From: Saccharomycopsis fibuligera x Saccharomycopsis cf. fibuligera
Lineage: Eukaryota > Ascomycota > Saccharomycetes > Ascoideales > Saccharomycopsidaceae
NCBI GenBank assembly: GCA_001936135.1
Contig: CP012816.1
Location: forward strand, 2,787,501 to 2,851,500
Length of the DNA stretch: 64,000 bases
Reading direction: 5' to 3'
The notes beneath the pieces are model-generated. The model did no database searches. It was not told the DNA's origin and was given only the letters and a program-made list of their open reading frames with translations. This document shows positions 9,217-19,900 of the stretch, in pieces (position 1 is the first letter of the stretch; each line of letters starts with the position of its first letter). The translations under genes were made by a program, and so were the position numbers.

Positions 9217-10738
9217 GTTGTCCGAGAGGAACCAAAAAACGGATTAGCACAAATGGCTACGACATTCAGCCGCTCATGAAGAACGATAAGACAAGTGGCA
9301 GTGGTGAAGGAAGCATGTTATGTTCATATGCGAGAAAAGCCATAGATAAATACTCTATGCTCCTTTGGGCGACACATGAGGGAAGGAGAACTTGACCTTT
9401 TAATAGGCTTTTCGAAATTAGGCATTCGAAACTTCCAGTATGACCACTGACCCGTCAAAGCATATAGTATGCTTGTCTTTCTGAAGAGTCGATAAAGCTA
9501 CTTAAATCAAACGGTCGGGACATATATTCACTATGATATCGTCTTTTTTCAAAATCACTAGAAAGCGCGGTGTACCATAAGTATGAGGCACTTTTTACAT
9601 ACTAGTATCATCATCACGCACTGTATTGATATTAAACTATCTTGCTATTTTTTTCTTTCTCTTTTTTCTCTTTGCAGGAGGATGTCTTTTGAGAAAATGA
9701 AAGATGCAATTATATCAGTCTTTATGCGCTTTATAGCCAAGTGGTGATGGCGCTGATACTAATGTCAAGGCCATGCTCAGTATTTATCATTAAATTGGGA
9801 TCATTTCGCATCTCCGGGTCAATCAATGTGTATGGTATATAGCAGTTTCTGTTTTACTTGGTGCTAAACAATATAAATTGTGGATCACTACGTAACGCTG
9901 TTATCATTCTTTTAATGCATAATTATTCGTGCGGAGAGATTTATCAAACGGTTAATTTCTGAACTTTGTGCTAGTTTTACGTAGTGAGACACAACCGCTT
10001 ACTTATACTGCAACTGAATGTTTGCTCAGACACAATTTTATGACCGTTCTCACCAGCCATAGAATTACTAAAATCTCTCATTACAAACTTAGAACGACGT
10101 GAAGGATCTCGTAAAAATTTTCAGCCAGACCTGTCTGCGACAACTGATGCTCAATAGTCTTTCCAAGAACTACTACCACATGAGAAAGGTAAATCAATGG
10201 AGGCCACTCGATAAAGAGCTATGGTTAATAGACTGTTCACATCCAAATGCCCCTATATTCCGAGTGAGAGTTCATAATGTGAGCCGTGCATGCTGGTAAG
10301 AAGTTTGCAATTTTTTCTTTCAACAACAGCAGCCTGCCAACAGGTATTGAAGAGGTTTAGTTGCGCTGACGGGCCGTAGGTGTGCTTGTGCCATGATACA
10401 GGTAACAGCTAGTAAACCGTGAACAATCATATATTGGGGACACCACTGGCGATCTTGAGACAATGTCTATTTTGGGCATCAACAAATCTCCACTGGACCT
10501 GTTCCAGTTGCAACTGTTTAGCGTCTGCTCTTTTACTGTCCGCACAGCGAGCAACGAGAGTATACTTCCGTTTGTGGTGAACTGTTGAACGTGTGGTACG
10601 TACATTACTTGGAAAGATCTTTTCAGATTTATATTATAATGCTTAAAATACAATTAAATAATGACAATGAAAATGTAAAAATCTAAAAATAAAATGAATT
10701 TATATTCGCCTATTCTTTAATCTCTCATAACTCATAAA
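9217..10738. other. 1.5 kb gap between PPH3 and PAA1 3' ends
   Basis: PPH3 and PAA1 converge on this stretch. I found only short open frames; the longest is about 66 codons at 10099-10299, with a non-ATG opening and no recognisable protein. There is no tRNA box pair and no convincing snoRNA. For two facing 3' ends this gap is long, so an undetected non-coding RNA or a decayed gene is possible. Confidence 0.5.
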
Positions 10739-11593
10739 TTACAACTTATCCTCTTCTGGGGTCAAAAGGATCTGCAAATCGTGCCATTCTTCACCACCAT
10801 GTTTGCACTGGCTGACCCCTTTGTCTTCGAATCCCAACTTTTCATAAAATCCAAGCATATCAGGCTTGGCCAAAATGCTGATCACCGAGGCCACCTGCTG
10901 GTTGCTGAGTTTTTGAATATAGTCATGTAAAATTAGGGTACCGATTTTCTTGCCGCGGAAATCCGGGTGCACTGCTACTGAATGCATGCCAATAACGTCG
11001 GAGGACTCGACATGGCCCACTTTCGACTCGTCTGCCTGCTGCTCTTCTTTTTTGTTGCCATTGCGGTCATCAACAGCAGCGGCAGCTCCTGCTCTGGTGC
11101 CGTTGCTCTGCTTGAGGAAATGCTGAGGCACTTGCATGGCGAGCTCATCCACAAATTCGGAGTGCATCTTCGTCGACAAAATGTGGCCGATTAGTCTTTC
11201 ATTGATTATTGACGATTTTTCATCCGGGCTGTAGTCGTTATTGTTGTTGGAGCTGCCGTCAAGCGCCAATGAGTTTCTGCCGTGGCTGTCGTTATTGGAG
11301 TCATTGTCGTTACTGTCGTTCTTATTGCTGCTTGTGTTTTGGTCTTTGTCGCCGCTGCTGTTCTGCAGGCCTTTGTCGCCGCTGGACTCATTCAAGCTGC
11401 TGTACTTGCCGCCAAAGCTGCGGACGAAGAGACCCGAGCTCAACTCTGGGGCCACTGTCAAGCGGTAGCGGATGGCGTCGGGAGAGGCTGCCTCGGCGGG
11501 GGCGAAACTGAGCTGCTCGAGGGCGCAGACTTGGTCCAAGTCGCTGAGGTTCAACGGGCGAATGGCCAAGTGCATAGGTAGCTGTTTGTCCAT
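10739..11593 (-). CDS. PAA1: Polyamine/arylalkylamine N-acetyltransferase, GNAT family
   Basis: The protein is 284 residues from the ATG at 11593. The frame stays open further upstream but without homology. Paa1 transfers acetyl from acetyl-CoA to polyamines and arylalkylamines. IRPLNLSDLDQVCALEQLSF, SPDAIRYRLTVAPELSSGLFVR, RLIGHILSTKMHSEFV and VHPDFRGKKIGTLILHDYIQKLSNQ follow S. cerevisiae Paa1 closely. The RGKKIGT segment is the acetyl-CoA binding loop, and FYEKLGF closes the fold. It is about 90 residues longer than the 191-residue yeast enzyme because of a Ser/Asn/Asp-rich insertion (about 60-125) and an Ala/Lys/Glu-rich one before the cofactor motif. Both sit in loops of the GNAT fold. 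It is divergent from LSM5, sharing a 330-bp promoter. Confidence 0.88.
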   Translation of the reverse strand: MDKQLPMHLAIRPLNLSDLDQVCALEQLSFAPAEAASPDAIRYRLTVAPELSSGLFVRSFGGKYSSLNESSGDKGLQNSSGDKDQNTSSNKNDSNDNDSNNDSHGRNSLALDGSSNNNNDYSPDEKSSIINERLIGHILSTKMHSEFVDELAMQVPQHFLKQSNGTRAGAAAAVDDRNGNKKEEQQADESKVGHVESSDVIGMHSVAVHPDFRGKKIGTLILHDYIQKLSNQQVASVISILAKPDMLGFYEKLGFEDKGVSQCKHGGEEWHDLQILLTPEEDKL

Positions 11594-11922
11594 GGTGAGC
11601 GGTTGTGCTGTGCTGTGCTGTGTTGCGTTGTGCTGTCTGGTGTGGTGCTGTGCTGTGCTGGAGTGTTGCGATGTCTCCAGTAGTATTGTGGATGTGTTAT
11701 AGTCTCTGTTGCTGTTTGAGTCTGTTGCTTCTGAAGATTTTGATCCCATTACTGCCGGGTGTGACATGCACGTGCGCCACCACCCGCTCACATTTTTATT
11801 GACTTTATTCCAAACTACTAAAGTGCTACTATACAACACAAGTAGCACCACGACTGGCACCACGACTACCACGACTACCTCGACTACCATCCATCATTCA
11901 GCACCGCCCCCAAACACACAAA
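11594..11922. promoter_or_regulatory. Shared PAA1-LSM5 divergent promoter
   Basis: This 329-bp spacer lies between two start codons that face away from each other. The PAA1 side (about 11600-11665) is a run of degenerate gtgct/gctgt pentamers. The LSM5 side (about 11850-11890) is a run of degenerate ccacgacta-like units. No clear TATA box was seen. Confidence 0.55.
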
Positions 11923-12234
11923 ATGAGCAACGCAGCCACGGAAGCAGCTCCTCAGCTCAACGCCGAAAAGGCCCCGGAAGCAGCCAGCAGCAACGTCGTC
12001 TTGCCTCTTGAGTTGGTGGACAAGTGCATTGGCTCCAAAATATGGGTGCTTATGAGCAGCAGCAAAGAGTTTACTGGCACTCTTGTGGGTTTTGATGATT
12101 ATGTCAACATGGTTCTCGAAGACGTTACTGAATTCGATGCTGACGGCACCACGACCAAAAGATCAAAGCTTTTGTTGAGTGGCAATCATATTTCAATGTT
12201 GGTGCCTGGCGGCGAAGGTCCTCGTGCCCAGTAA
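11923..12234 (+). CDS. LSM5: U6 snRNA-associated Sm-like protein LSm5
   Basis: The protein is 103 residues. Lsm5 is a subunit of the Lsm1-7 ring that promotes mRNA decapping and of the Lsm2-8 ring on U6 snRNA. The Sm1 motif (about 28-66) includes [33 protein letters not shown]-type residues. The Sm2 motif (about 82-96) reads [15 protein letters not shown], where the G-N/D pair contacts RNA. The N-terminal 25 residues are Ala/Glu rich and not conserved. The length is close to the usual 90-95 residues. The ATG opens a frame of family length and no intron is needed. Confidence 0.95.
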   Translation: MSNAATEAAPQLNAEKAPEAASSNVVLPLELVDKCIGSKIWVLMSSSKEFTGTLVGFDDYVNMVLEDVTEFDADGTTTKRSKLLLSGNHISMLVPGGEGPRAQ

Positions 12235-13033
12235 TGGCATGGCGGTGACTAGCGGCTAGCCAGAATATTGCTGACTGTTTTACTGTTGCTGTGCTTTTTT
12301 GCGTATTTTTTTCTTTTGCAAAATCGCTGACGGAGGGCTGCTATGATTTGCCAGTTTTGAATCGCGGGTGTTTTGGCTGTGACTCTGATCACCGCGGCCT
12401 CACGGGCAGGAGCAGCTTTTACTGTTAGAATGGTCTCCTCAGAAGCTCTTCTCATCCATAGTTGTTCAGCAGTGCGAGCAGTGCGATCCAACCGGCCAGC
12501 AGCTCCAGTGCTTCGAGAGGCGACGACATGCTTTTCGTCTTTTTGTTCTTCACACTACAATGTTTGTTTATGTATACTTTTTTGGCCATTTCTTTTGTAC
12601 AATATTAATCAATTTTGCGCGCTTTGTTACTCATTTTTGTTTTCTCTTTTTTCTCTTCTTTTTCTGTATTCCTCTTTGTTTTGCGTGCTTCCTCCCGACA
12701 AATCTTTGATATAGTCAATGATCGCGTGGAGTAATTGTAGAATGATTTCGCGGGCCTGTTGAGGCGGCGAACAGACACAGGGAACTTTACCAACATTGTA
12801 CAGCAGTTTGAGCATACGCCCAATAGGAAAGTAAAAAGAACATGAAGAAAACAAACAAAAAAACAAAAAAAACAAAACAAAACGAAACAAAAAAAAAGCT
12901 CAAATATGCATTGCACATTATTATTCTACACTGTGTTCTCGTAATAGATGCGTTGTGATTAGGGTCGTTATTAATACAAATAGTAAACATCTTCAAACTG
13001 CTATACAGCTTTGCAGCCTCGCTGCTGGCCAGC
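12235..13033. other. Gap between LSM5 and RIX7 3' ends
   Basis: These 800 bases lie between convergent genes. A T-rich stretch at 12530-12700 and an A-rich stretch at 12830-12900 could serve 3'-end formation on either strand. I found no supportable gene. Confidence 0.5.
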
Positions 13034-15658
13034 TCACACTCCCTCTGCTATAGCCCCGTTCATCTTCCTGCTAATGTTGTGATACTTTCTCAATTCCGAT
13101 ACTGAAACACTAGCTTTGACTTTCTCAAGTGCTGCTTCAAAATCGCCAGCAGTGACAACCCCGTCTTCGCCGATACCGCCGTTAGCCTTGTCGGCGCTGC
13201 AATTGCTGCTGTCAGCGCTATCAGCGTTTGCACCCTCGATAGTAACGTTTTCGTCCAAAGTATCAATGTTGGCATAGAATCTCTTTTTCAACGCACAAAC
13301 ACCGGCTTCTCTGACCAAAGCTGCCAAATCGGCACCGCTGAAATACCCAACCCTTTCGTCATTCGCCACTTTAGTCAAATCCACCAGTTCATCGATCGGC
13401 GTCTTGTTACTCTTGACAATGGTCGTCAATATCTCCAATCTTTCGTCAGCATTTGGTAGCTCAACATACAAGGTTTTATCTAATCTTCCGGGTCTGAGCA
13501 TTGCCGGGTCAATCATGTCTGGTCTATTGGTGGCACCAATGACAAAAATCCCGCGACGGTCGTTCAAACCGTCGAGCTCTGTAAGCAAAGTGTTCACAAC
13601 CCTCGAGCTTGACTCCGAAAGAGAGGTGTCTCGCTTGGGAACAAGAGCGTCTAGCTCATCAAAAAAGATGATACACGGTACTGACGCTCTGGCACGAGCA
13701 AACACCTGCCGCACAGCCTTTTCACTTTCGCCAACGTATTTGTTTAGTAACTCTGGACCCTTGATGGAGATGAAGTTGGCCCTGGACTCGTTAGCCACTG
13801 CTTTAGCAAGCAACGTTTTGCCACAACCAGGCGGACCCCAAAGCAACACCCCGCCGGGCACGGTGATACCAAACTTGGAATAAAGGTCTGGGCGCTTGAT
13901 TGGCTGCACTACTGCCATGTGAAGCTCGACGCGAATAGCGGAAAGCGCACCGACGTTTGACCATGAAACATCAGGAATCGTAGCAAAACCTTCTCTTTTG
14001 GCCGTTGGCTGAATGGTGGGCAATGCAGCAAGGAAATCGTCATATGTGATACTGAGCGGAGCAAGCTGCTCGGCAGTAAGGCTTTCCGGATGGAGCTTGA
14101 GGAACTTTTGAATGGTGGAAAGACGGTTGAACTCTTCGATAGTAATATCGCCCGCCTGGCCATTAGCGAGACCGTTGGCTGGGCTATTGAGTTGGGTGAT
14201 ATCAGATGCGTGAGCGGTGAGCTGATCGCTGTTGTTGGCGTTTACTGAGTTATCACTGTCCACTTCCATTCTGTCTTCGCTGTTGATCTCAGCGATTTTG
14301 ATGTGTTCCTGCTGGCTGTCCTGGACACTCTGGCCGTAAGAAGGCTTGATGTCAACATTACTTAGAGTCTCAAAAATTCTCTTTATCGCGCAAATCCCTG
14401 CTGCAGTGGCCAACGCTTTCAAGTCAGCGCCGACGTACCCCGGCGTAGCTTTTGCCAACTGGTGGAAGTCCAACTCGCCATCAACTTTCAACCCCTTCGT
14501 CATCGATTTCAAAATGTGCATTCTTTGAACCTCATTTGGCACGTTAAGACAAATTTCTCGGTCAAATCTGCCGGCTCTTCTCAATGCTGAATCCAAAGCA
14601 TCTGGACGATTAGTGGCCCCAATGATGATCACTGGTTTGCCATTATTTTTTTCCATCGACAATTCGTCAATGCAGGTCAATAGTTGCGCCACAATTCTTT
14701 TTTCCATTTCTCTTTGAGCGCCATCTCTCTTTGGAGTAATGGCGTCAATTTCATCCATGAACACCAAGCAAGGAGCAAGGTTTTTTGCTTCCTGAAAAAT
14801 TTCCCGGACCTTCTTTTCGCTTTCGCCGCTCATCCCACTAACGATGGAAGGAGCGCTGAGGGCTATAAAGGGAACCTTTAAATCGCCAGCCAAGGCGTTG
14901 GCCAAGGAGGTTTTACCACAGCCCGGAGGGCCGTGAAGTAGCACCCCGCGCGGAGGCTCGACCCCGGTGGCCTTGTAAATTTCCGGATGTAAGATTGGCA
15001 TGCCCACTAGCTCCATAAGCTGGGAAACAATCTCGTCAATACCACCGAGCTGGGCGAGCGACGCGTTAGGTGGGTCGCGGTTCTTGGTCTGTCTTTTGCT
15101 GGGGCGCGAGGTGGTTTGGCTGTCTTTGGCTCTTTTTTTGGAGTTGGGGGTATCCGCCGAGCTGGAGCCAGACACCGGCTTGGATGAGACGGTACTTGGC
15201 TGTTCTGCTGGAACCGTGGCTGAAGCTGAGGCAGCTTGAGCAGCAGAAGGAGAATCGTGTGGTTCAGACGCCGCAGACTGAACTGCAGACTGCTGATCTC
15301 TTGAGTCCGCCTCTGACGAAGGCTGCTGGCCAACACTGTCGCCCAACTCAAGCAGCTCTTCGTGTCTTAGGTCCTTGAGCACCCTGTCCACTGCTTTTTC
15401 AATCAACGCTCTCTTGTTGCGGGCGAGGCTAGCATCGTGGGCAAGCACGTAGCGCAATGCCTCAGAGGCGGTGACATGTTTGGCAAGGGCTATTAGTGGG
15501 GGGCTGCTGGTGGTGTCATTGGTGCTGTCGTCATCATTGCTGGTGCTGTTCGCGGTGTCTTTGGCGGCTCTTGTTTTTTCGTCGAGGAGGTTCGAGATGT
15601 GGCGACTGATTTTGAGATCGAAGGACTGAGTCAAGGAGATTCCCTTTTGTCTGCCCAT
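13034..15658 (-). CDS. RIX7: Nuclear AAA ATPase for pre-60S ribosome assembly (NVL homologue)
   Basis: The protein is 874 residues from ATG 15658. The frame runs upstream through a poly-lysine reading of a poly-T tract, but homology begins at MGRQKG. Rix7 strips Nsa1 from nucleolar pre-60S particles. It has two AAA modules. D1 has Walker A GPPGCGKTSLA near 243 and Walker B FMDEIDAI near 300. D2 has GPPGCGKTLLA near 609 and FFDELDAL near 668. ATNRPDALD/ATNRPDMID and the paired RAGRFDRE/RPGRLDKT arginine-finger regions are present. A Ser/Ala/Asp-rich N-terminal region, with an RPSKRQTK basic patch, precedes D1, and an Asp/Asn-rich linker separates the modules. The length is close to the S. cerevisiae protein (837). 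Confidence 0.96.
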   Translation of the reverse strand: MGRQKGISLTQSFDLKISRHISNLLDEKTRAAKDTANSTSNDDDSTNDTTSSPPLIALAKHVTASEALRYVLAHDASLARNKRALIEKAVDRVLKDLRHEELLELGDSVGQQPSSEADSRDQQSAVQSAASEPHDSPSAAQAASASATVPAEQPSTVSSKPVSGSSSADTPNSKKRAKDSQTTSRPSKRQTKNRDPPNASLAQLGGIDEIVSQLMELVGMPILHPEIYKATGVEPPRGVLLHGPPGCGKTSLANALAGDLKVPFIALSAPSIVSGMSGESEKKVREIFQEAKNLAPCLVFMDEIDAITPKRDGAQREMEKRIVAQLLTCIDELSMEKNNGKPVIIIGATNRPDALDSALRRAGRFDREICLNVPNEVQRMHILKSMTKGLKVDGELDFHQLAKATPGYVGADLKALATAAGICAIKRIFETLSNVDIKPSYGQSVQDSQQEHIKIAEINSEDRMEVDSDNSVNANNSDQLTAHASDITQLNSPANGLANGQAGDITIEEFNRLSTIQKFLKLHPESLTAEQLAPLSITYDDFLAALPTIQPTAKREGFATIPDVSWSNVGALSAIRVELHMAVVQPIKRPDLYSKFGITVPGGVLLWGPPGCGKTLLAKAVANESRANFISIKGPELLNKYVGESEKAVRQVFARARASVPCIIFFDELDALVPKRDTSLSESSSRVVNTLLTELDGLNDRRGIFVIGATNRPDMIDPAMLRPGRLDKTLYVELPNADERLEILTTIVKSNKTPIDELVDLTKVANDERVGYFSGADLAALVREAGVCALKKRFYANIDTLDENVTIEGANADSADSSNCSADKANGGIGEDGVVTAGDFEAALEKVKASVSVSELRKYHNISRKMNGAIAEGV

Positions 15659-15745
15659 GGTGAGTGGTGCTGCGGTAGTGCGGCGGCAGAGTTGTGGGTG
15701 GGGGTGGTGGTGATGATTATTGATCAAGATTTGATGAAATAAAAA

Positions 15746-15781
<36 letters not shown>

Positions 15782-16066
15782 CTTGCGATGCGAATGGCCC
15801 ATGCAGATGGTTCCTACTAAAATTACAGCATACTTGCTGGTACTATATGATACAATCACCAACGACTATCGGTGCGTTCGTTCATTCGCAGGCCACTATA
15901 CACACTGTACCAGCTGGTGTCTATAAAGCAGCTTCAACGGAGTCGTCCGCCAGCTGTACGCGAAGCAGCGAAGGGCCCGGAAGGGCACGGCACGGCAACA
16001 GAAAATCAGTCTCCACCAGCTGCGTTCGCTCGTGCCGGAAGCTCGCGGTCTGAATGGGAGCAACAC
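15659..16066. other. RIX7 promoter and POP7 3' region
   Basis: This 408-bp spacer lies between two minus-strand genes. It contains a T29 tract at 15751-15779, about 95 bases before the RIX7 start, which probably acts as a nucleosome-excluding promoter element. No gene was seen. Confidence 0.6.
15751..15779. repeat. Poly-T tract, 29 bases
   Basis: An uninterrupted T29 lies immediately upstream of RIX7. It is one of seven homopolymer runs of 20 or more in the window's intergenic DNA. Confidence 0.95.
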
Positions 16067-16654
16067 CTACCCACTTCTAACGTGGATAGTCACCTGTAGA
16101 CCAGCAATCTCTCTGACCCTCATTGTCGACTCGCCTGTCTCGTCCTCGTCGCTGCTTTCATTGAGCAAGCGGAGCTGCGGCGACTGCTGGTGCTGCTGGT
16201 GCTGCTGCTGATCGTCGTCCTCCCCGTCGAGGCTGACGACGCTTTGCTGGCTGCCCAGCACCGGCTGCGCCTGCTGCTCCGCACTCGCAGAGCCACCAGA
16301 GCTCCTCTGCTTTCGGAACTCGTCGACGGTCTTGACTGTGGTGGTGCGGATCTCCACCTTGTGGTTTCTCTCCTCAAAGTAGACGGCAACTTGCAATAGA
16401 CGGGGCAAGACTCTTTGTAGCCCGACGACAACGACGCTGCGGTGCTTGGCGACGTTCCTGCCTCTGTTCCTTCCCCTGGCCTTGGTGGTGCCGGTGTCGA
16501 TGGCGGCGAGGAGCTTGGAGATCTGCTTGACGGCCAGGATGAAGGGTGTCGAGGTCTTGAGCTTGAAGAGCGACGCCGAGGCCGCGTGGCTGAACGAGGA
16601 CGGAGGCGGGTGTTTGCGGATGCTGGAGTGCTGGAGCGGAAGCTTCTTGTACAT
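16067..16654 (-). CDS. POP7: RNase P/RNase MRP subunit Pop7 (Rpp20 homologue)
   Basis: The protein is 195 residues. Pop7 pairs with Pop6 and binds the P3 stem of the RNase P and MRP RNAs, which mature tRNA 5' ends and pre-rRNA. The Alba-like core is recognisable: STPFILAVKQISKLL, then RSVVVVGLQRVLPRLLQVAVYFEERNHKVEIRTTTVKTVDE. The end of the protein, REIAGLQVTIHV, matches the family's final strand. An insertion rich in Gln, Ser and acidic residues (about 120-175) makes it longer than the 140-residue yeast protein. The ATG at 16654 gives the family-like basic start MYKKLPLQHSSIRKHP. It is divergent from EMP65. Confidence 0.85.
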   Translation of the reverse strand: MYKKLPLQHSSIRKHPPPSSFSHAASASLFKLKTSTPFILAVKQISKLLAAIDTGTTKARGRNRGRNVAKHRSVVVVGLQRVLPRLLQVAVYFEERNHKVEIRTTTVKTVDEFRKQRSSGGSASAEQQAQPVLGSQQSVVSLDGEDDDQQQHQQHQQSPQLRLLNESSDEDETGESTMRVREIAGLQVTIHVRSG

Positions 16655-16948
16655 TGTTGCTGGCGCGGCTGTTGCTGGTTGGGCCGATGTTAACGGTGGT
16701 GGTCTTGTTGTGTTATAATTGCGTAGCAGCACCAGCAGCCGTTGCACTTATGGCGATGGTGAGCGAAAATATTGGCACCACCACAGTCACATGACGTTTA
16801 CACCACCCGCGACGATTATCAGCACACCAACACCACCACCAACATCAAGATCAAGATCAAGATCAAGATCAAGATCAAGATACGCATTGCAATCACCACC
16901 AGAATCACCACTGGCAGCCATCATCGCTAATCCCACCGACTCACCACG
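16655..16948. promoter_or_regulatory. Shared POP7-EMP65 divergent promoter
   Basis: This 294-bp spacer holds the E-box-like word GTCACATGAC (16786-16795), identical to that upstream of RPS17. Seven direct copies of the hexamer atcaag lie at about 16844-16881. No obvious TATA box was seen. Confidence 0.6.
16786..16795. promoter_or_regulatory. Cbf1-like E-box between POP7 and EMP65
   Basis: GTCACATGAC lies 132 bases upstream of the POP7 start and 153 upstream of EMP65. It matches the word at 1616-1625 upstream of RPS17, including one extra flanking A. Confidence 0.4.
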
Positions 16949-19900
16949 ATGCCCAGACTGCGCCGCAGGACCCTCTCCAGCGCAGCAAGCACCGCGCGCC
17001 CCTCCTCCTTCCACAACCTCGCCAGCCTCCTAAGCGCCGAGCTAGGCATCCTCCCATCGCCATCACCATCACCATCGCCATCGCCATCGCCATCGTCGTC
17101 TTCAGACACACACGCACACATCCGAATCCGCGACTCCCACCAGATCGAGCAGCTCCTTCACTTCCTCAAGGTGCCCCTCCACTTGGAGAAGTTCATGTCG
17201 CTCGGCCTCTTGTGCTGTCTCAACTCCTTCCTCGAGCTCTTCACGATCCTCCCGTTGAAGCTAGCGGTGGCGTCCTGCTCCATAGCCTCATCGCTTGCGC
17301 GTTGTCCATCCACCGCAGTCCCAGCAGTCCCACCAGGCAGAAAGAAACACCTTCTTTTCACAGCATACACCCCGCTGGTGCAGGCGTTGCTCATCCTCGC
17401 CGCCCTCGCCGCCCTTGCTTCCATCGACACTTCCAAAATATACCACGACATTCGCCGCCAGTCCGCCATCAAGCTCTATGTCATGATCGGCGTCTTGGAT
17501 GTTGTGGACAAGTTGGTGGCCACCGTGGGCATTGACCTCTTGAGGTTCCTATTCAACCTCCAGTTCTCCATCGGCGCCGCCAGCGGGACCACCGGCAGCC
17601 GTTCCAGGCTGCGCTTCTTTGCAAAGTTCGTTGTCGCGTTCGCTCTATGCGCCGTCTATCTCATTGCCCATGCCGCTTGCTTGATATACCAAACCGTTTC
17701 TCTAAATGTCGCTGTCAACTCATACTCGAACGCGCTATTCACTCTACTTTTATCCTCGCAGTTCTCAGAAATCAAATCTACCGTGTTCAAGAAGTTCGAT
17801 CGTGAAGGTCTTTTCCAAAACGCGTGTGCCGATTTAACCGAAAGATTCCAGCTCCTTACCTATTTGTTTCTTATTGGCCTACGTAATTTGGTCGAATTCG
17901 ATATCAATGAAGGCTTGGTTCCCAATTCGTTTGCCTCTTTTCCCAAGTTGCACATTTCTAATAGTTGTCTCAACGTCTTCCGCGCGGCTACCTTTTTGAA
18001 CTTGGACTTTGACCTAGCCTGGTTGAAAGTCTTGGTCAATCCAACTTTGATTGTCATTGGCTCAGAATTGTTGGTAGACTGGATCAAACATTCGTACATC
18101 GCCAAATATAACAAATTCAAGCCAAGCATTTATGAACGGTTTGCTAACGTCTTGTCTAACGATTTCTTGGAAAGCGTCAGCAGCGTCAGTGGTGCCAGCA
18201 GCGCATTTCCTCACCACACGAACTATGATGAATACCAATCCAAAAATCCCAAGAGAAATACCCCGGGAAGCATGAGCGCTTCAAGTGCTCTGAACTCCAA
18301 GGATGGCAAAAATTCAACAAATTGCTTTAGTAGAACTACCAGTGCTCCCGCTACACCCAGCGGTGATTATAGTAGCTACACTACTGAGAAAATTGCTGAA
18401 AACGATAATGATGATATAAATCGTGTTAGAAACAGTAGCAAGAATAGCGAAAACCACAGCAAGTGCAAAACCGAATACAGAAACAAAGCTAAATGTCAAA
18501 ATAACAGCACCAGTTGCAACCACTATGGCCCATCTATCGAGGAAATTACTTATAACAAAATCAATTCAAACAATAACCTAAGCGTAAGAATTGGCATACC
18601 AATGTTGGCGTTGAATTTGGTAGTAATCAAAATGTCATGGCCATCGGTGGTGCATTTCCTTTTCAAAAAAACCAGCAGTGGCAATTATGATAATGATAAT
18701 AACACCAATTACAACAATTCTTTTTCATGGTTACCATCGCTAGACACAATTAGCATCGTCATATTAAGTTTACTGATGTTTATTTTGCTACTAATAATAA
18801 AGTTGGCAGTTTCATTAACACTACTCAGATGGAGCAATAAACGAAAATTAAAATTCTTGAAAAACTGGAAACGATATGAGGAAAGATTACTTAATGAAGG
18901 AATTATAAGGGAAAAAGTTAGCTCAAATGATAAAAACAATACAAAACATAAATCAAAAAATTACCATCCGCAAAATAAAAAGCAAGATCTAAATCAAGGC
19001 AAAAGTCGAAATGATCAAATGTTTGGTACTAATGATTTTACAAAAACGTCAAATTTAGATGCAAATCCATTTGACCCAATTTTAACAACTTCATCATCAT
19101 CACCGTCGCCAACCCCGCCATTCTGCAATACCAATGCTATTTCCAGTGCCAGAAATTTGGCAAGCGATGAGCAAAACTTTCCTTATTTGAGTACCCCACC
19201 ATTAGACTTATATTCTCCAGATTCGCCAACTGCTTTTTCTGTAGCTACCACTGTTGCTACCAATGGCAGAGATGGTAACTATGCTTGTGGTTCAACTGCC
19301 ACTAATTTAGCATATCCTTCCGATGTTGTAGATTCATCACCATTGGATCCTGAAAACTTTAAATTTGGCAGTGAATCTATTAACGTCTATAGCAGCAGTA
19401 CTAAAGAAAACGATAGCAGCAACGATATCGATAATTTTGATAATACGTACATTTACAATCACAGTCAAACTCAAAGTCGAAATCATGGCCACCATACCAA
19501 TGGTGATAGTGATACTTATACTAGTCCTGATGTTGATATTGTACATGATACAGCAAACATTGCTAGTGGTATGAACCATATCAATAACAAAACTATTGGC
19601 ATCCGTAAAAATAATAATAAAACCGACATGATACCAAACAAAACAGTAGCCAGCCGTTTATACAACATAACAGATATCCTTCATAACGATTATGAGCCTG
19701 GTCATTTTTCCATTGTCGGGCTTGGTGCATTAGATAAAGAAGACGTCGAAATGTTGTATGACGATGATGATGATGATGATGATGGCTTAACACTGGCTGT
19801 AGGTGGATCAGGGAAGAAAAACACGAAAAAAAGTATTGATCAGTATAGGGTGAAAAATGACATTAAGTTGGTGACTAAGAACAGTGGACGCAATGGGGCA

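Noticed and set aside
10099-10299. 66-codon frame between PPH3 and PAA1
   Set aside because: Opens with GTG rather than ATG and resembles nothing; kept only as part of the gap description.
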